Notes under the pieces: model-generated
Databases searched by the model: none
Told to the model about the DNA's origin: nothing
Seen by the model: only the letters and a program-made list of their open reading frames with translations
NCBI GenBank assembly: GCA_027682585.1
Contig: JAQCZH010000002.1
Location: 434,001 to 498,000 of the forward strand
Source of the DNA: Lachnospiraceae bacterium AF51-6-b8A
Lineage (GTDB): Bacteria > Bacillota > Clostridia > Lachnospirales > Lachnospiraceae
Reading direction: 5' to 3'
Length of the DNA: 64,000 nt
Made by a program: the position numbers and the translations under genes
Shown: positions 37,667 to 45,570 of the stretch, piece by piece
How the letters are laid out: each line of letters begins with the position of its first letter
Numbering within the stretch: position 1 is the stretch's first letter

Positions 37667-38573
37667 CTATCCCCTGTCACTCCTCTTCATTGCCCGGTAC
37701 TCAGCCGGGGTCATACCGACCTGACCTCCCGCTTGAATAACCTGGTGAAATAAGAGTAATTCTCATGGCCTACCCGCGCTGCGATCCGATTGATCGGCTG
37801 ATTGGTATGAGCCAGAAGTCGCCTGGCTTCTCTAATTCTCTTCTGTATAACATAGGTCATGAAGGAAACGCCCATCTCCTTTTTAAAAAGCCTGGAAGTA
37901 TAATCCGGATCAAAATAGAGAATCTCCTCCAGCGATTCCCTGCCAATATCCTCCTGATAATGTTCATCTACATACTCACGCACGCGGGCGGCAATACTCT
38001 TCTCTGAGGAGGTCAGCTTCAGACCCTCTTGGGCCACAGAGAAAAGATAGTGAAAATACATCTCCAAATCCTCCGCCCGGTCTGACGCACAGGCCGCAAT
38101 TGTCTTGTATGTCTCTCCCGCAAAGAGCTAGTGGGCACGAATTCCGCGCCCCTCCAGGTACGCGTAGAGCAGCTGCACCACATCTCCCTGCGCAAAATGT
38201 TTTCCTGCCAGAAAAACCTGTAGCGATTTAAAACATCATTATGAGAAGCATCGCATTCGGCAATGGCTTTCGCAATAATCTCCGTCAGTTTTTCGTAATC
38301 CACCGGCTTGAGAAAGTAATGAAAGCACTTTAAATTGACCGCCTCCTGCGCATAGGCAAAATCCGCGTAATTGGTCAGGAAAATACAGGGAGTCATATCA
38401 TTCTCCCCGCGCATCCAGCGAAGGAAATCTAGCCCGCTGCCTCCTGGCATATCAATATCGGATAAAAGCAGATCTATTTTCTCTGTGAGCAGAATTCTCC
38501 TGGCCGCTTCGACCTGATAGGCTGACAAAACCTGTGTGAATCCCAAAGCCTTCCAGTGAATTCCTTTTTTCAG
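37667..38573 (-). pseudogene. Decayed response regulator with AraC-type output domain
   Basis: Read on the minus strand, the frame begins mid-receiver (LKKGIHWKALGFTQVLSAYQ, then LLLSDIDMPGGSGLDFLRWM with the phosphoacceptor Asp and FLKPVDYEKL with the conserved Lys), and ends with the AraC helix-turn-helix (LFKKEMGVSFMTYVIQKRIR). Lesions: the first residues (IVDDE) are missing; a frameshift near 38195; a TAG stop at 38128-38130 in the frame encoding GRGIRAH; and a second frameshift near 37715 that looks like a five-base duplication (gtcag/gtcgg), after which GMTPAEYRAMKR completes the domain. It cannot make a working protein. Confidence 0.8.
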
Positions 38574-38579
38574 GGCCGC

Positions 38580-39110
38580 AACGACGAGATTCCCTATGAG
38601 GAAGGCTATGCTGACTCTGTCTACTTCTACACTCTTCCCTTCGGAACCAATGTCGGCGGCGACAACACATACGATATGGCCATTAAGGATGGCAAGCCCG
38701 TCTTCCTCCCCACAACGGAGGAGTACAGGAAGGGAATTGAGGCCATGCATAAAACCTGTGAACAGGGGCTGATTGATCCTGAAATCTTCACCCAGGATGA
38801 CACTATGCGCGATTCCAAGCTGATGAGCAAAACTCCTGTCATCGGCTCTGCCCCCGGCTGGACCACTGACTCCACCTTTGGCGCCAACGCAGACCAATAT
38901 GTACCTCTTCCAGCTCTGAAGGAACCCGATGACGCTTCCATTCAGAACTTCTACGGAGGCTTCGACAAAGCGGTGAAGAAGAACAGCGATGGCAACTACA
39001 AGGTCTTAAAACCAGACGACGGCAGTTCTGCCGATACTTTCGCCTGGGTCAATTCTCTGCGGGACTTTGGTCCCAAATATGTCGATGACGAATTCAACGC
39101 AAGGAAATGA
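38580..39110 (+). pseudogene. Fragment of an extracellular solute-binding protein, 5' and probably 3' truncated
   Basis: The frame reads NDEIPYEEGYADSVYFYTLP and EYRKGIEAMHKTCEQGLIDP, typical of the middle of family 1 solute-binding lipoproteins of oligosaccharide importers (LplA-like). There is no signal peptide, lipobox or ribosome site; homology starts at the junction with the response-regulator remnant on the other strand, near 38575. The stop after KYVDDEFNARK seems early, as full-length relatives run about 500 residues. A 15-bp hairpin follows. Together with the neighbouring remnant it marks the ends of a deletion. Confidence 0.72.
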
Positions 39111-39131
39111 CACTGCTGCTGACATAATCGA

Positions 39132-39178
39132 CAACAGACCGCTGCACCGGGAACCCCTCTCCATGCAGCGGTCTGTTG
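39132..39178. terminator. 15-bp perfect hairpin after the solute-binding-protein fragment
   Basis: caacagaccgctgca (39132-39146) pairs with tgcagcggtctgttg (39164-39178). There is no clear T run on either side (gcactttcat follows on plus), so it may be a weak terminator or a stem stabilising message. Confidence 0.55.
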
Positions 39179-39266
39179 CACTTTCATCTGGAGATAAAGT
39201 CCCCTCTGGACCAAATTTTCGTTTTCAATCGGATCAAAGAAAAAGCCCACATGCCAAAGCTGCTCC

Positions 39267-39959
39267 TCACATCTCCTCCACATAATGCACATAATCAAGT
39301 TCCCGGATCTCTTTGATCAGGTCGGCCCGCTTGCCAAATCGGTCCATCTCCAGAGAGATCACCATGGAAGCATACTGCCAGGGATCCTGCATTTTCCTGG
39401 TCTCAATCATCTCTGTCTTCACATTCTGATCCCGCATCTTCTGCAGGAAAGTTTCAATGCTCTTTCCGTCCTCCAGTTCCAGATACAGATCAAATACCTT
39501 GGCATGCTTCTGCAAGAAGAGATCAAAGCGATTGAGAATACGAAGCACCAGGGCAATGAAGATCAAAGCATAAACCGCGCCCTCCACAAAGCCAATACCG
39601 ATCGCCAGACCGACGCAGGCGCAGGTCCATAGCCCCGCCGCTGTCGTCAGTCCCTTGATCCGCTGCTTCTCCGTCACCAGGATCGTCCCAACACCGAGGA
39701 AACCGACTCCGCTGATCACCTGAGCTCCGAGCCTGGCCAGATCCGCCTGGTGATCAAACTGCATCATCATATACTGACTGGTCAGCATGACAAGTGCCGA
39801 GCCCAGGCAGACAAGGGCGTGCGTCTTAATCCCAGCTCCGCGCCGTTTCAATCCCCGATCAATTCCAATGATGGTTCCCATGACAGTCGCAATTGCCAGA
39901 CGCCCGACGATCGCCGTGGTGCTCCAGCCTGACAGGATGCTCATCCATTCTCTCCACAT
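39267..39959 (-). CDS. MgtC/SapB-family membrane protein
   Basis: A 230-residue protein. The N-terminal 130 residues are hydrophobic with the MgtC marks GTIIGIDRGLKRRGAGIKTHALVCLGSA and GVGFLGVGTILV; a soluble ACT-like C-terminal part (FDLYLELEDGKSIETFLQKM) follows. MgtC proteins are linked to growth at low magnesium and membrane potential control. No obvious functional tie to its neighbours. Confidence 0.88.
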   Translation of the reverse strand: MWREWMSILSGWSTTAIVGRLAIATVMGTIIGIDRGLKRRGAGIKTHALVCLGSALVMLTSQYMMMQFDHQADLARLGAQVISGVGFLGVGTILVTEKQRIKGLTTAAGLWTCACVGLAIGIGFVEGAVYALIFIALVLRILNRFDLFLQKHAKVFDLYLELEDGKSIETFLQKMRDQNVKTEMIETRKMQDPWQYASMVISLEMDRFGKRADLIKEIRELDYVHYVEEM

Positions 39960-40046
39960 CTTTGAATTCCCCCAATCGTTTTATCTTAATTCTTTCTCTT
40001 TTAACGGTTACTAGCAGATGAGAATTTGATTGTCTTATTAATTATG

Positions 40047-40095
40047 CAAAAAGTCCTATGACTTTGGCAAATCCAATTGCATTTATCATAGGACT
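40047..40095 (-). terminator. Terminator of the unknown gene at 40168
   Basis: Arms agtcctatga (40052-40061) and tcataggact (40086-40095) form a hairpin followed on the minus strand by TTTTTGCATAA. Confidence 0.78.
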
Positions 40096-40167
40096 CTTGC
40101 ATTCTCAGACTCTATTATGCACACCTTCAGCGCACAAAGCCTTTTTGACTATTTCAGAACTTCTTTG

Positions 40168-40860
40168 TCATATAGAATTCCTTCTTTTGTCTGCAAATTG
40201 CTTTTTGGATATTCTAGGACTTCGAACGGGGTGACGCATTGAGCAAAAAGTAATTTCTCTCCTCTCTCCCTCTCCACATGTCTGATACTTAATCGTAAAC
40301 TTCTGGATGGGATCGAATTGATCTTTCTTTTCGTAACCAAACCCTGTATCATCCACAATCTTAGCCTTATATCTGTCTTGACACGCCTTAAAAACTTTTG
40401 TAATCAAAAAGACCGTGTGGCATGTTTCCAATGATTTTATAATTTGATCAACACGGTGATAAACACGTTCATCATCACAATATTCTCGACAGAAATTTGA
40501 TTCTGACCTTCCCCTATGTTCAAATGTGATGTTCGTGTAATGACAATTTTGCAAATCCTGCACAGTACAATCCCGCTCCAGACATGAAGATAACAACTCC
40601 AGAAATCTATTGCGTGTCTTTGTAATCACACCTTTCTTCGCAGAGGTAAGCTTCTCTCCAGACACACCGCCGATTTGTCCCGACACCTCAAGGAACCATT
40701 GATAATTCCCCTTTATGTTCTCTTTCCAATCGCTTCCCTCGTCCTCATTCCCTCCAGGCTCTTTTAGTATAAATAGTACACCATTGGGGTTCTCTGCCCT
40801 ATAAGTGATTTGATCTTTTAGAATACACTCACCGGCATATTTCTTCCCTAATTCTCTCAC
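40168..40860 (-). CDS. Protein of unknown function, possibly uracil-DNA-glycosylase fold
   Basis: About 230 residues, soluble, lysine- and cysteine-rich. I do not recognise the family with certainty. NGVLFILKEPGG near the N terminus, a central CHYTNITFEHRG, the strand CHTVFLITKVFKAC and the late SMRHPVRSP occur in the order of motifs of the uracil-DNA-glycosylase-like fold (VLFVGxxPG, then N-containing loop, then HPS), so a base-excision or related nucleic-acid role is possible. The GTG start at 40860 is preferred because AAGGAGGGG lies six bases upstream; ATG at 40902 has no such site. Own terminator behind and another gene's terminator directly in front make it a stand-alone unit. Confidence 0.6.
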   Translation of the reverse strand: MRELGKKYAGECILKDQITYRAENPNGVLFILKEPGGNEDEGSDWKENIKGNYQWFLEVSGQIGGVSGEKLTSAKKGVITKTRNRFLELLSSCLERDCTVQDLQNCHYTNITFEHRGRSESNFCREYCDDERVYHRVDQIIKSLETCHTVFLITKVFKACQDRYKAKIVDDTGFGYEKKDQFDPIQKFTIKYQTCGEGERREITFCSMRHPVRSPRISKKQFADKRRNSI

Positions 40861-40915
40861 TTCAATCCCCTCCTTATCTCCAACTGGCAATGACATTAAC
40901 ATACCTATTTTACCG

Positions 40916-40942
40916 AAAAAAGGCCCCTCAAGGGACCTTTTT
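40916..40942 (-). terminator. Terminator of the flavodiiron protein gene
   Basis: A hairpin of aaaaaggcccc and gggaccttttt with a short loop, on the minus strand followed by TTTTTTCGG. It starts about 20 bases past the stop codon of the flavodiiron gene. Confidence 0.85.
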
Positions 40943-40963
40943 GCTAATTCTAACTCCTGGAAT

Positions 40964-42148
40964 TCAGATGAGTTTCTTCACAAGCGCGGGAATCTGCGCA
41001 TAATCCTCATCATCTGGATTCCAGAGCGACTTGACATGTTCTTCGATGACTTCGAAGCCTGCTTCCGCAAGTTTTGCCTGCAGATGCTTGACGCTCTCAC
41101 CGCTCCATCCATAGCAGCCAAATGCCGCCGCCCTCTTATTCCTGAACTTCAGTTGCCGTAAAAATTCCAGCCAACCGGCAAGCGAAGAGAGATAGCTGTT
41201 GCCAACCGTCGGAGAGCCCACAGCAATGGCCTTCGATCGGAACACCTCTGTCATCAGCTCATTCTTATCCGTCTTGGCAATATTGAAGACCTTGACCACA
41301 GTCTCCGGGCTCTGCCGATAGATTTCATCCGCAATCCTGTGAGCGATCTTCGCCGTGCCCTCCCACATGGTATCGTAGGCGATGGTAATCTGATTCTCCT
41401 GGTAGGCATCTGCCCAATCCGCGTATTTCTGGACAATTTGCAGCGGATGATCTCTCCAGATTGCGCCATGCGCCGGTGCGATCATCTCAATATCAAGATG
41501 AAAGCCGCTGATCTCCTCAAGTTTTCGAGCCAGAATGGGTGCAAAAGGATTCAGAATATTGGCGAAATATTTCATTGCCTCCTTATTCAGCAAGCACTGA
41601 TCTGCCCTGTCATTGAACAGTTCCTCGACCGCATAGTGCTGACCGAAAGCATCATTGGAAAAGAGAATGTTATCCCCTGTCAAAAAAGTTGCCATCGAAT
41701 CCGGCCAGTGGAGCATGCGCATTTCCACGAAGATAAGTTTCTTTCCATTGCCGATGTCCACACTGTCACCAGTCTTTACAACATGAAAGTTCCAGCCGCG
41801 CTTGCCATACTGTCCCTCGATGCTCTTGACTGCATTTGCCGTACAGTAGATCGGGATCCCCGGGATCTCCTCCATCAATGTTGTCAGAGAACCGGAATGA
41901 TCGCACTCTCCATGATTGGCGACAATAAAATCAATCTTCTTTAAATCAACTTCTTTCTTCAAATTCTCCACAAAGTCAAACCGGTGCGGAATCCAGACCG
42001 TATCAATCAGAACCGTCTTGTCCTCCTCAATCAGATAGGCATTCTGACTGGAACCATTTTCAATCGAATAATCATCTCCATGGAAGCTCTCCAGCTCCCA
42101 GTCAAGATAGCCGACCCAACTGACATTTCCTTTCACGTGCTTTCTCAT
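40964..42148 (-). CDS. Flavodiiron protein (A-type flavoprotein, oxygen/NO reductase)
   Basis: A 394-residue two-domain enzyme. The beta-lactamase-like domain has the di-iron ligands H79-x-E81-x-D83-H84 (NHGECDHSG), MLHWPDSM, SNDAFGQHYA and APAHGAIW. The C-terminal flavodoxin domain has the FMN phosphate loop AYDTMWEGTAKIAHRIADE and VGSPTVGNSYLSS. Such proteins reduce O2 to water or NO to N2O in anaerobes, taking electrons from rubredoxin. Downstream of the bicupin gene in one direction and opposite the Crp-type regulator. GCAGGAGG before the ATG. Confidence 0.94.
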   Translation of the reverse strand: MRKHVKGNVSWVGYLDWELESFHGDDYSIENGSSQNAYLIEEDKTVLIDTVWIPHRFDFVENLKKEVDLKKIDFIVANHGECDHSGSLTTLMEEIPGIPIYCTANAVKSIEGQYGKRGWNFHVVKTGDSVDIGNGKKLIFVEMRMLHWPDSMATFLTGDNILFSNDAFGQHYAVEELFNDRADQCLLNKEAMKYFANILNPFAPILARKLEEISGFHLDIEMIAPAHGAIWRDHPLQIVQKYADWADAYQENQITIAYDTMWEGTAKIAHRIADEIYRQSPETVVKVFNIAKTDKNELMTEVFRSKAIAVGSPTVGNSYLSSLAGWLEFLRQLKFRNKRAAAFGCYGWSGESVKHLQAKLAEAGFEVIEEHVKSLWNPDDEDYAQIPALVKKLI

Positions 42149-42214
42149 ACGTTTTTACCTCCTGCGGATTTGCTTTCGCACTATGCCTGCATGCAACCGC
42201 ACAATATCCCATCC

Positions 42215-42877
42215 TTATTCCAGCGTCAACAGCAGACCCATCTTAAAGCGCTCATTGGCCTTGACAGAGTGCAGGCCTCCCTTGGCGAAGTGGAAGTTCT
42301 CTCCCGCCTTGATCCTATGATCCTTCCCCTCGTAACCGATTACAGCCTCGCCGTCCAGGGCGAAGATAATGGCCTCGCCCGGAGCCGCGTGCTCGGACAA
42401 CCCGGTTCCCCGGTCAAATGCCATCACAACGAACTTCATCCTGTCGTTGTGGACCACATCCATATTGATGATCTTCCCCTCCTGATAGGGAACTAGTTCT
42501 GCCAGCTTGAAAACCTCACCTACTTTGATTGCGCTGTTCATGATGTCCTCCTTTAAAATCGAAATCTCTGTATACACCGCACCCTGGTCCGTCCGCATTC
42601 CCACGGGCTGATCTGCAGGTGTGAAAATGCCCTCGCCGACAGCCAGCTTTCTCTCATATCCATCCCTGCCATAGACGATAAGATCTCCCTTCGCCAGCAG
42701 GATCATTTTGTAAGAGGGATAGATCTCTGCGCTGATGTCCGTCCCGGCCGCCAGCGAGAAGTAGCTGATGGCATTCGTCCCGTTCTGAACCGCTTTCGAA
42801 ATAGTACATCCCGCAACCGGCCTGTTATCTTCTGCAATGGAAAATACTTCTCCGACTTTTTCCTTCATGCCCTGCAT
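42215..42877 (-). CDS. Two-cupin-domain protein
   Basis: About 221 residues made of two cupin barrels. The first has IYPSYKMILLAKGDLIVY, the second MKFVVMAFDRGTGLSEHAAPGEAIIFALDGEAVI and GENFHFAKGGLHSVKANE, the latter with the metal-binding histidine pattern. Bicupins of this kind are often found beside flavodiiron or stress genes in anaerobes; a sensing or detoxifying role is possible but unproven. ATG at 42877 follows AAAGGCGG. First gene before the flavodiiron gene. Confidence 0.8.
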   Translation of the reverse strand: MQGMKEKVGEVFSIAEDNRPVAGCTISKAVQNGTNAISYFSLAAGTDISAEIYPSYKMILLAKGDLIVYGRDGYERKLAVGEGIFTPADQPVGMRTDQGAVYTEISILKEDIMNSAIKVGEVFKLAELVPYQEGKIINMDVVHNDRMKFVVMAFDRGTGLSEHAAPGEAIIFALDGEAVIGYEGKDHRIKAGENFHFAKGGLHSVKANERFKMGLLLTLE

Positions 42878-42961
42878 ATGGTGCCGCCTTTCTATCGTCG
42901 GGATTCTGATCATACGCTCTCCCGGCTCATCTTTATCATAGTCCGACCCTTATATTATTTC

Positions 42962-42977
42962 TGTATCTGCAGATACA
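42962..42977. promoter_or_regulatory. 16-bp perfect palindrome, likely Crp-family operator
   Basis: tgtatctgcagataca lies in the 275-base gap between the bicupin/flavodiiron genes and the divergent Crp-type regulator. On the minus strand it is just upstream of a -10-like TAATAT (42952-42957), overlapping where the -35 would be. A second shorter palindrome, aggatatcct, is at 42993-43002. Confidence 0.6.
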
Positions 42978-43152
42978 CATCTCCTGATTTTTAGGATATC
43001 CTTTAAGAGACGGGATCATACTGCCATGTCAGAGTCGACAGCGCCTGCGAAATCAGATGTTATCATCCGCATGCCCTGGCGGGCTCTCTCCCCGGACTCA
43101 CACTGCAGATTCATCTCATCCCTTGGCAAGTATTCCAAAACAGGAGGTCGTT

Positions 43153-43827
43153 ATGGACATTCAAGCCCTCGCACAGGGTTCCTTCTTCAAGGGCATTCCC
43201 AGCGAAGAAGTAAGAGCAATTCTTGAAAAAACGCCTCATCGCACCGAATTCTTTCAGGCCGATGAACGGATCTTCCTGCAGATGGATCCTGCCGATCGGA
43301 TCGGAATCGTTCTGACAGGGCGCGTACAGGCACAGAAGACCTTCCCCAGCGGAAGCCTGGTCAACGTATCGATCCGTCTCCCCGGCGATTTGATCGGTCC
43401 CGCCGCCGTCTTCTCCCGAGATCGCCGCTACCCCTGCGATGTGACGGCGCTGGAACCCTCTTGGGTCATGATCCTGTACAGGGACGACCTGCTTCGGCTC
43501 ATGCAGCAGAATCTTCGCATCCTTGAGAACTTCACCGAGGAGATCTCGACCGCCACTTACATGCTTCAGCAGCGGATTGAGCTTTTCTCCTACCACGGCA
43601 TCGCACAAAAGGCCGCCTTCTGGCTCCTGCTCCGTTACCGACAAAGCGGGAACCGGATTATTCCGATTCCCGACTCTGTCAGCAAATGGGCGCTTCTGAT
43701 GAACGTCTCCCGGCCGTCACTCCACCGCGAGCTGAAAAAGATGGAGGAGCGCGGCCTGATCCGCTGCTCCTCCAACGCAATTAAAATTATTGATGCAAAA
43801 CAACTGCATGACTTGCTCGGACGGTAA
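43153..43827 (+). CDS. Crp/Fnr-family transcriptional regulator
   Basis: A 224-residue regulator with a cyclic-nucleotide-binding-like domain (FFKGIPSEEVRAILEKTPHR, IGIVLTGRVQAQK) and a C-terminal Crp winged helix (SVSKWALLMNVSRPSLHREL). It lacks the N-terminal cysteine cluster of FNR, so it is not an iron-sulfur oxygen sensor; Crp-family relatives in anaerobes respond to NO, CO or peroxide. ATG at 43153 follows CAGGAGG. It faces the flavodiiron and bicupin genes and probably controls them from the palindrome between. Confidence 0.88.
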   Translation: MDIQALAQGSFFKGIPSEEVRAILEKTPHRTEFFQADERIFLQMDPADRIGIVLTGRVQAQKTFPSGSLVNVSIRLPGDLIGPAAVFSRDRRYPCDVTALEPSWVMILYRDDLLRLMQQNLRILENFTEEISTATYMLQQRIELFSYHGIAQKAAFWLLLRYRQSGNRIIPIPDSVSKWALLMNVSRPSLHRELKKMEERGLIRCSSNAIKIIDAKQLHDLLGR

Positions 43828-43910
43828 GACCTCTACCGTAACGCCTCCATGCAATCCCATTTTCTTTCCTTTGATCAGGCACAAACAGCTGCTCTTCTTC
43901 TGATCGCAAT

Positions 43911-45512
43911 TTACAGCGTCACCCCATCCTTGAAGATCGCGATATCCCTGCAGCCGCCTTTCTCGGCCTGGGTTCTTCGCCCGGAGGCAACCGCAAGCAC
44001 GAAGTCTAAAAGTCTGTCTCCTGCCTGATCAAGTGTCTCAAGGCCATCTGCCACGGTACCGGCATTGAAGTCAATCCAATTCTTCTTCCTGGCGGCAAGA
44101 GCGCTGTTGGTCGCGATCTTAGCGGTGGGAACAGGCGCCCCGAAGGGGGTGCCCCGTCCCGTTGTAAAGAGAATCATATGCGCTCCAGCGGCGGCAAGAT
44201 CCGTCGAGGAGACCAAGTCATTGCCCGGCCCATAGAGAAGGTTCAGTCCCTTCTTCTCTACCGGGCAGGCATAATCCAGGACGTCCACAATCTGGGCCGA
44301 ACCGCCCTTCTGGACACAGCCGCAGGACTTGTCTTCCAGCGTTGTAATCCCTCCCGCCTTGTTGCCTGGACTGGGATTTTCATAGACTGTCTGCCCGTGA
44401 TCCACGAAATACTTCTTAAAGCGGTTGACCATGGCAACCGCCCTGTCAAAGGTCTCCTGATCCTTACATCTGGCAAAGAGGATATTCTCTGCTCCAAACA
44501 TCTCCGGAACTTCCGTCAGAACCGTCGATCCTCCCAGGGCAATCAGCCGGTCTGAGAAACGCCCTACCGCAGGATTCGCCGTGATGCCGGAGAGTCCATC
44601 AGAACCGCCGCACTTGAGACCAACCACCAGCTCTGAAGCAGAGATCGGCTCCCGTTCAAACTGATCCGCATAGGAGGCCAATTCCTCCAAAAGCCTGCGT
44701 CCTTCCTCGTACTCATCCTCTGCCTCCTGGCAGACCAGGAATTTGACCCGATCGGGATTATAATCTCCCAGAGCTTCCAGAAAAAGATCCTGCGTCAGAT
44801 TCTCGCAGCCCAGGAAGACGCAGAGAACTCCCGCCGCGTTGGGATGGTGAACCAGAGAGGTCAGAAGCCGCCTGGTAGCATCCAGATCTCCGCCAAGCTG
44901 AGAACATCCGTAAGGATGAGCGAAGGAGTAAATGCCCTCGATATTTCCCCGGACCAGATCCTGATTCTCCCTTGCCAGCCCTCCGGCAATATCATTGACG
45001 CAGCCGACGACCGGCAGAATCCAGATCTCATTGCGGATGGCTGCTCTCCCGTCTGCCCGGCGAAAACCATCGAAGGTCCGCTCAGACACCCTGGGCAGAG
45101 GAAAGACCTGATGATCATAGTGGTAGTCTCCCGTCTCAGACAGGGCTGTCCCGGCATTGTGGGTATGAACCCAGGCCCCCGCCCTGATATCTTCCCTGGC
45201 AATTGCGATCGGATTGCCGTACTTGATCACCTGACTGCCGGCAGGGATATCTGTCAGGGCAATCTTGTGTCCCCGCTTCACATCCTCGAGAAGAACCAGC
45301 GACGTCTCTCTCCGCGACACATCCCTGCCTGCATCTGAGTGATTTAATTGTGCATTCCCCTGTGTTTGCTCCCGGTTTTGATTCCAAACAGCATCCGCTT
45401 TCTCCGCTGCTTTTTCCTGGTCGATTTCGAACAGATCGATTTGCTCTCCCTGCTTTAAGTCTTCCAGGGCAACCAGGACATTATCTCTGGGATGAATATG
45501 AATATATCGCAT
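43911..45512 (-). CDS. uxaA: Altronate dehydratase
   Basis: A 533-residue UxaA: N-terminal SAF domain (YIHIHPRDNVLVALEDLKQG...IALTDIPAGSQVIKYG) and the C-terminal catalytic part (GCSQLGGDLDATRRLL, GLKCGGSDGLSGITANPAVG, NPSPGNKAGGITTLEDKS, GRGTPFGAPVPTAKIATN). It turns D-altronate into 2-keto-3-deoxygluconate. Odd point: about 40 polar residues (EKAAEKADAVWNQNREQTQG and on) are inserted inside the SAF domain compared with E. coli UxaA. ATG at 45512 has AGGTAGGA upstream. Last gene of uxaCBA. Confidence 0.93.
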   Translation of the reverse strand: MRYIHIHPRDNVLVALEDLKQGEQIDLFEIDQEKAAEKADAVWNQNREQTQGNAQLNHSDAGRDVSRRETSLVLLEDVKRGHKIALTDIPAGSQVIKYGNPIAIAREDIRAGAWVHTHNAGTALSETGDYHYDHQVFPLPRVSERTFDGFRRADGRAAIRNEIWILPVVGCVNDIAGGLARENQDLVRGNIEGIYSFAHPYGCSQLGGDLDATRRLLTSLVHHPNAAGVLCVFLGCENLTQDLFLEALGDYNPDRVKFLVCQEAEDEYEEGRRLLEELASYADQFEREPISASELVVGLKCGGSDGLSGITANPAVGRFSDRLIALGGSTVLTEVPEMFGAENILFARCKDQETFDRAVAMVNRFKKYFVDHGQTVYENPSPGNKAGGITTLEDKSCGCVQKGGSAQIVDVLDYACPVEKKGLNLLYGPGNDLVSSTDLAAAGAHMILFTTGRGTPFGAPVPTAKIATNSALAARKKNWIDFNAGTVADGLETLDQAGDRLLDFVLAVASGRRTQAEKGGCRDIAIFKDGVTL

Positions 45513-45570
45513 GGTTCCTACCTCTTGCTCCTCTGTATCATCATTCTGCAAAAGCACATCCGCCTATGCC

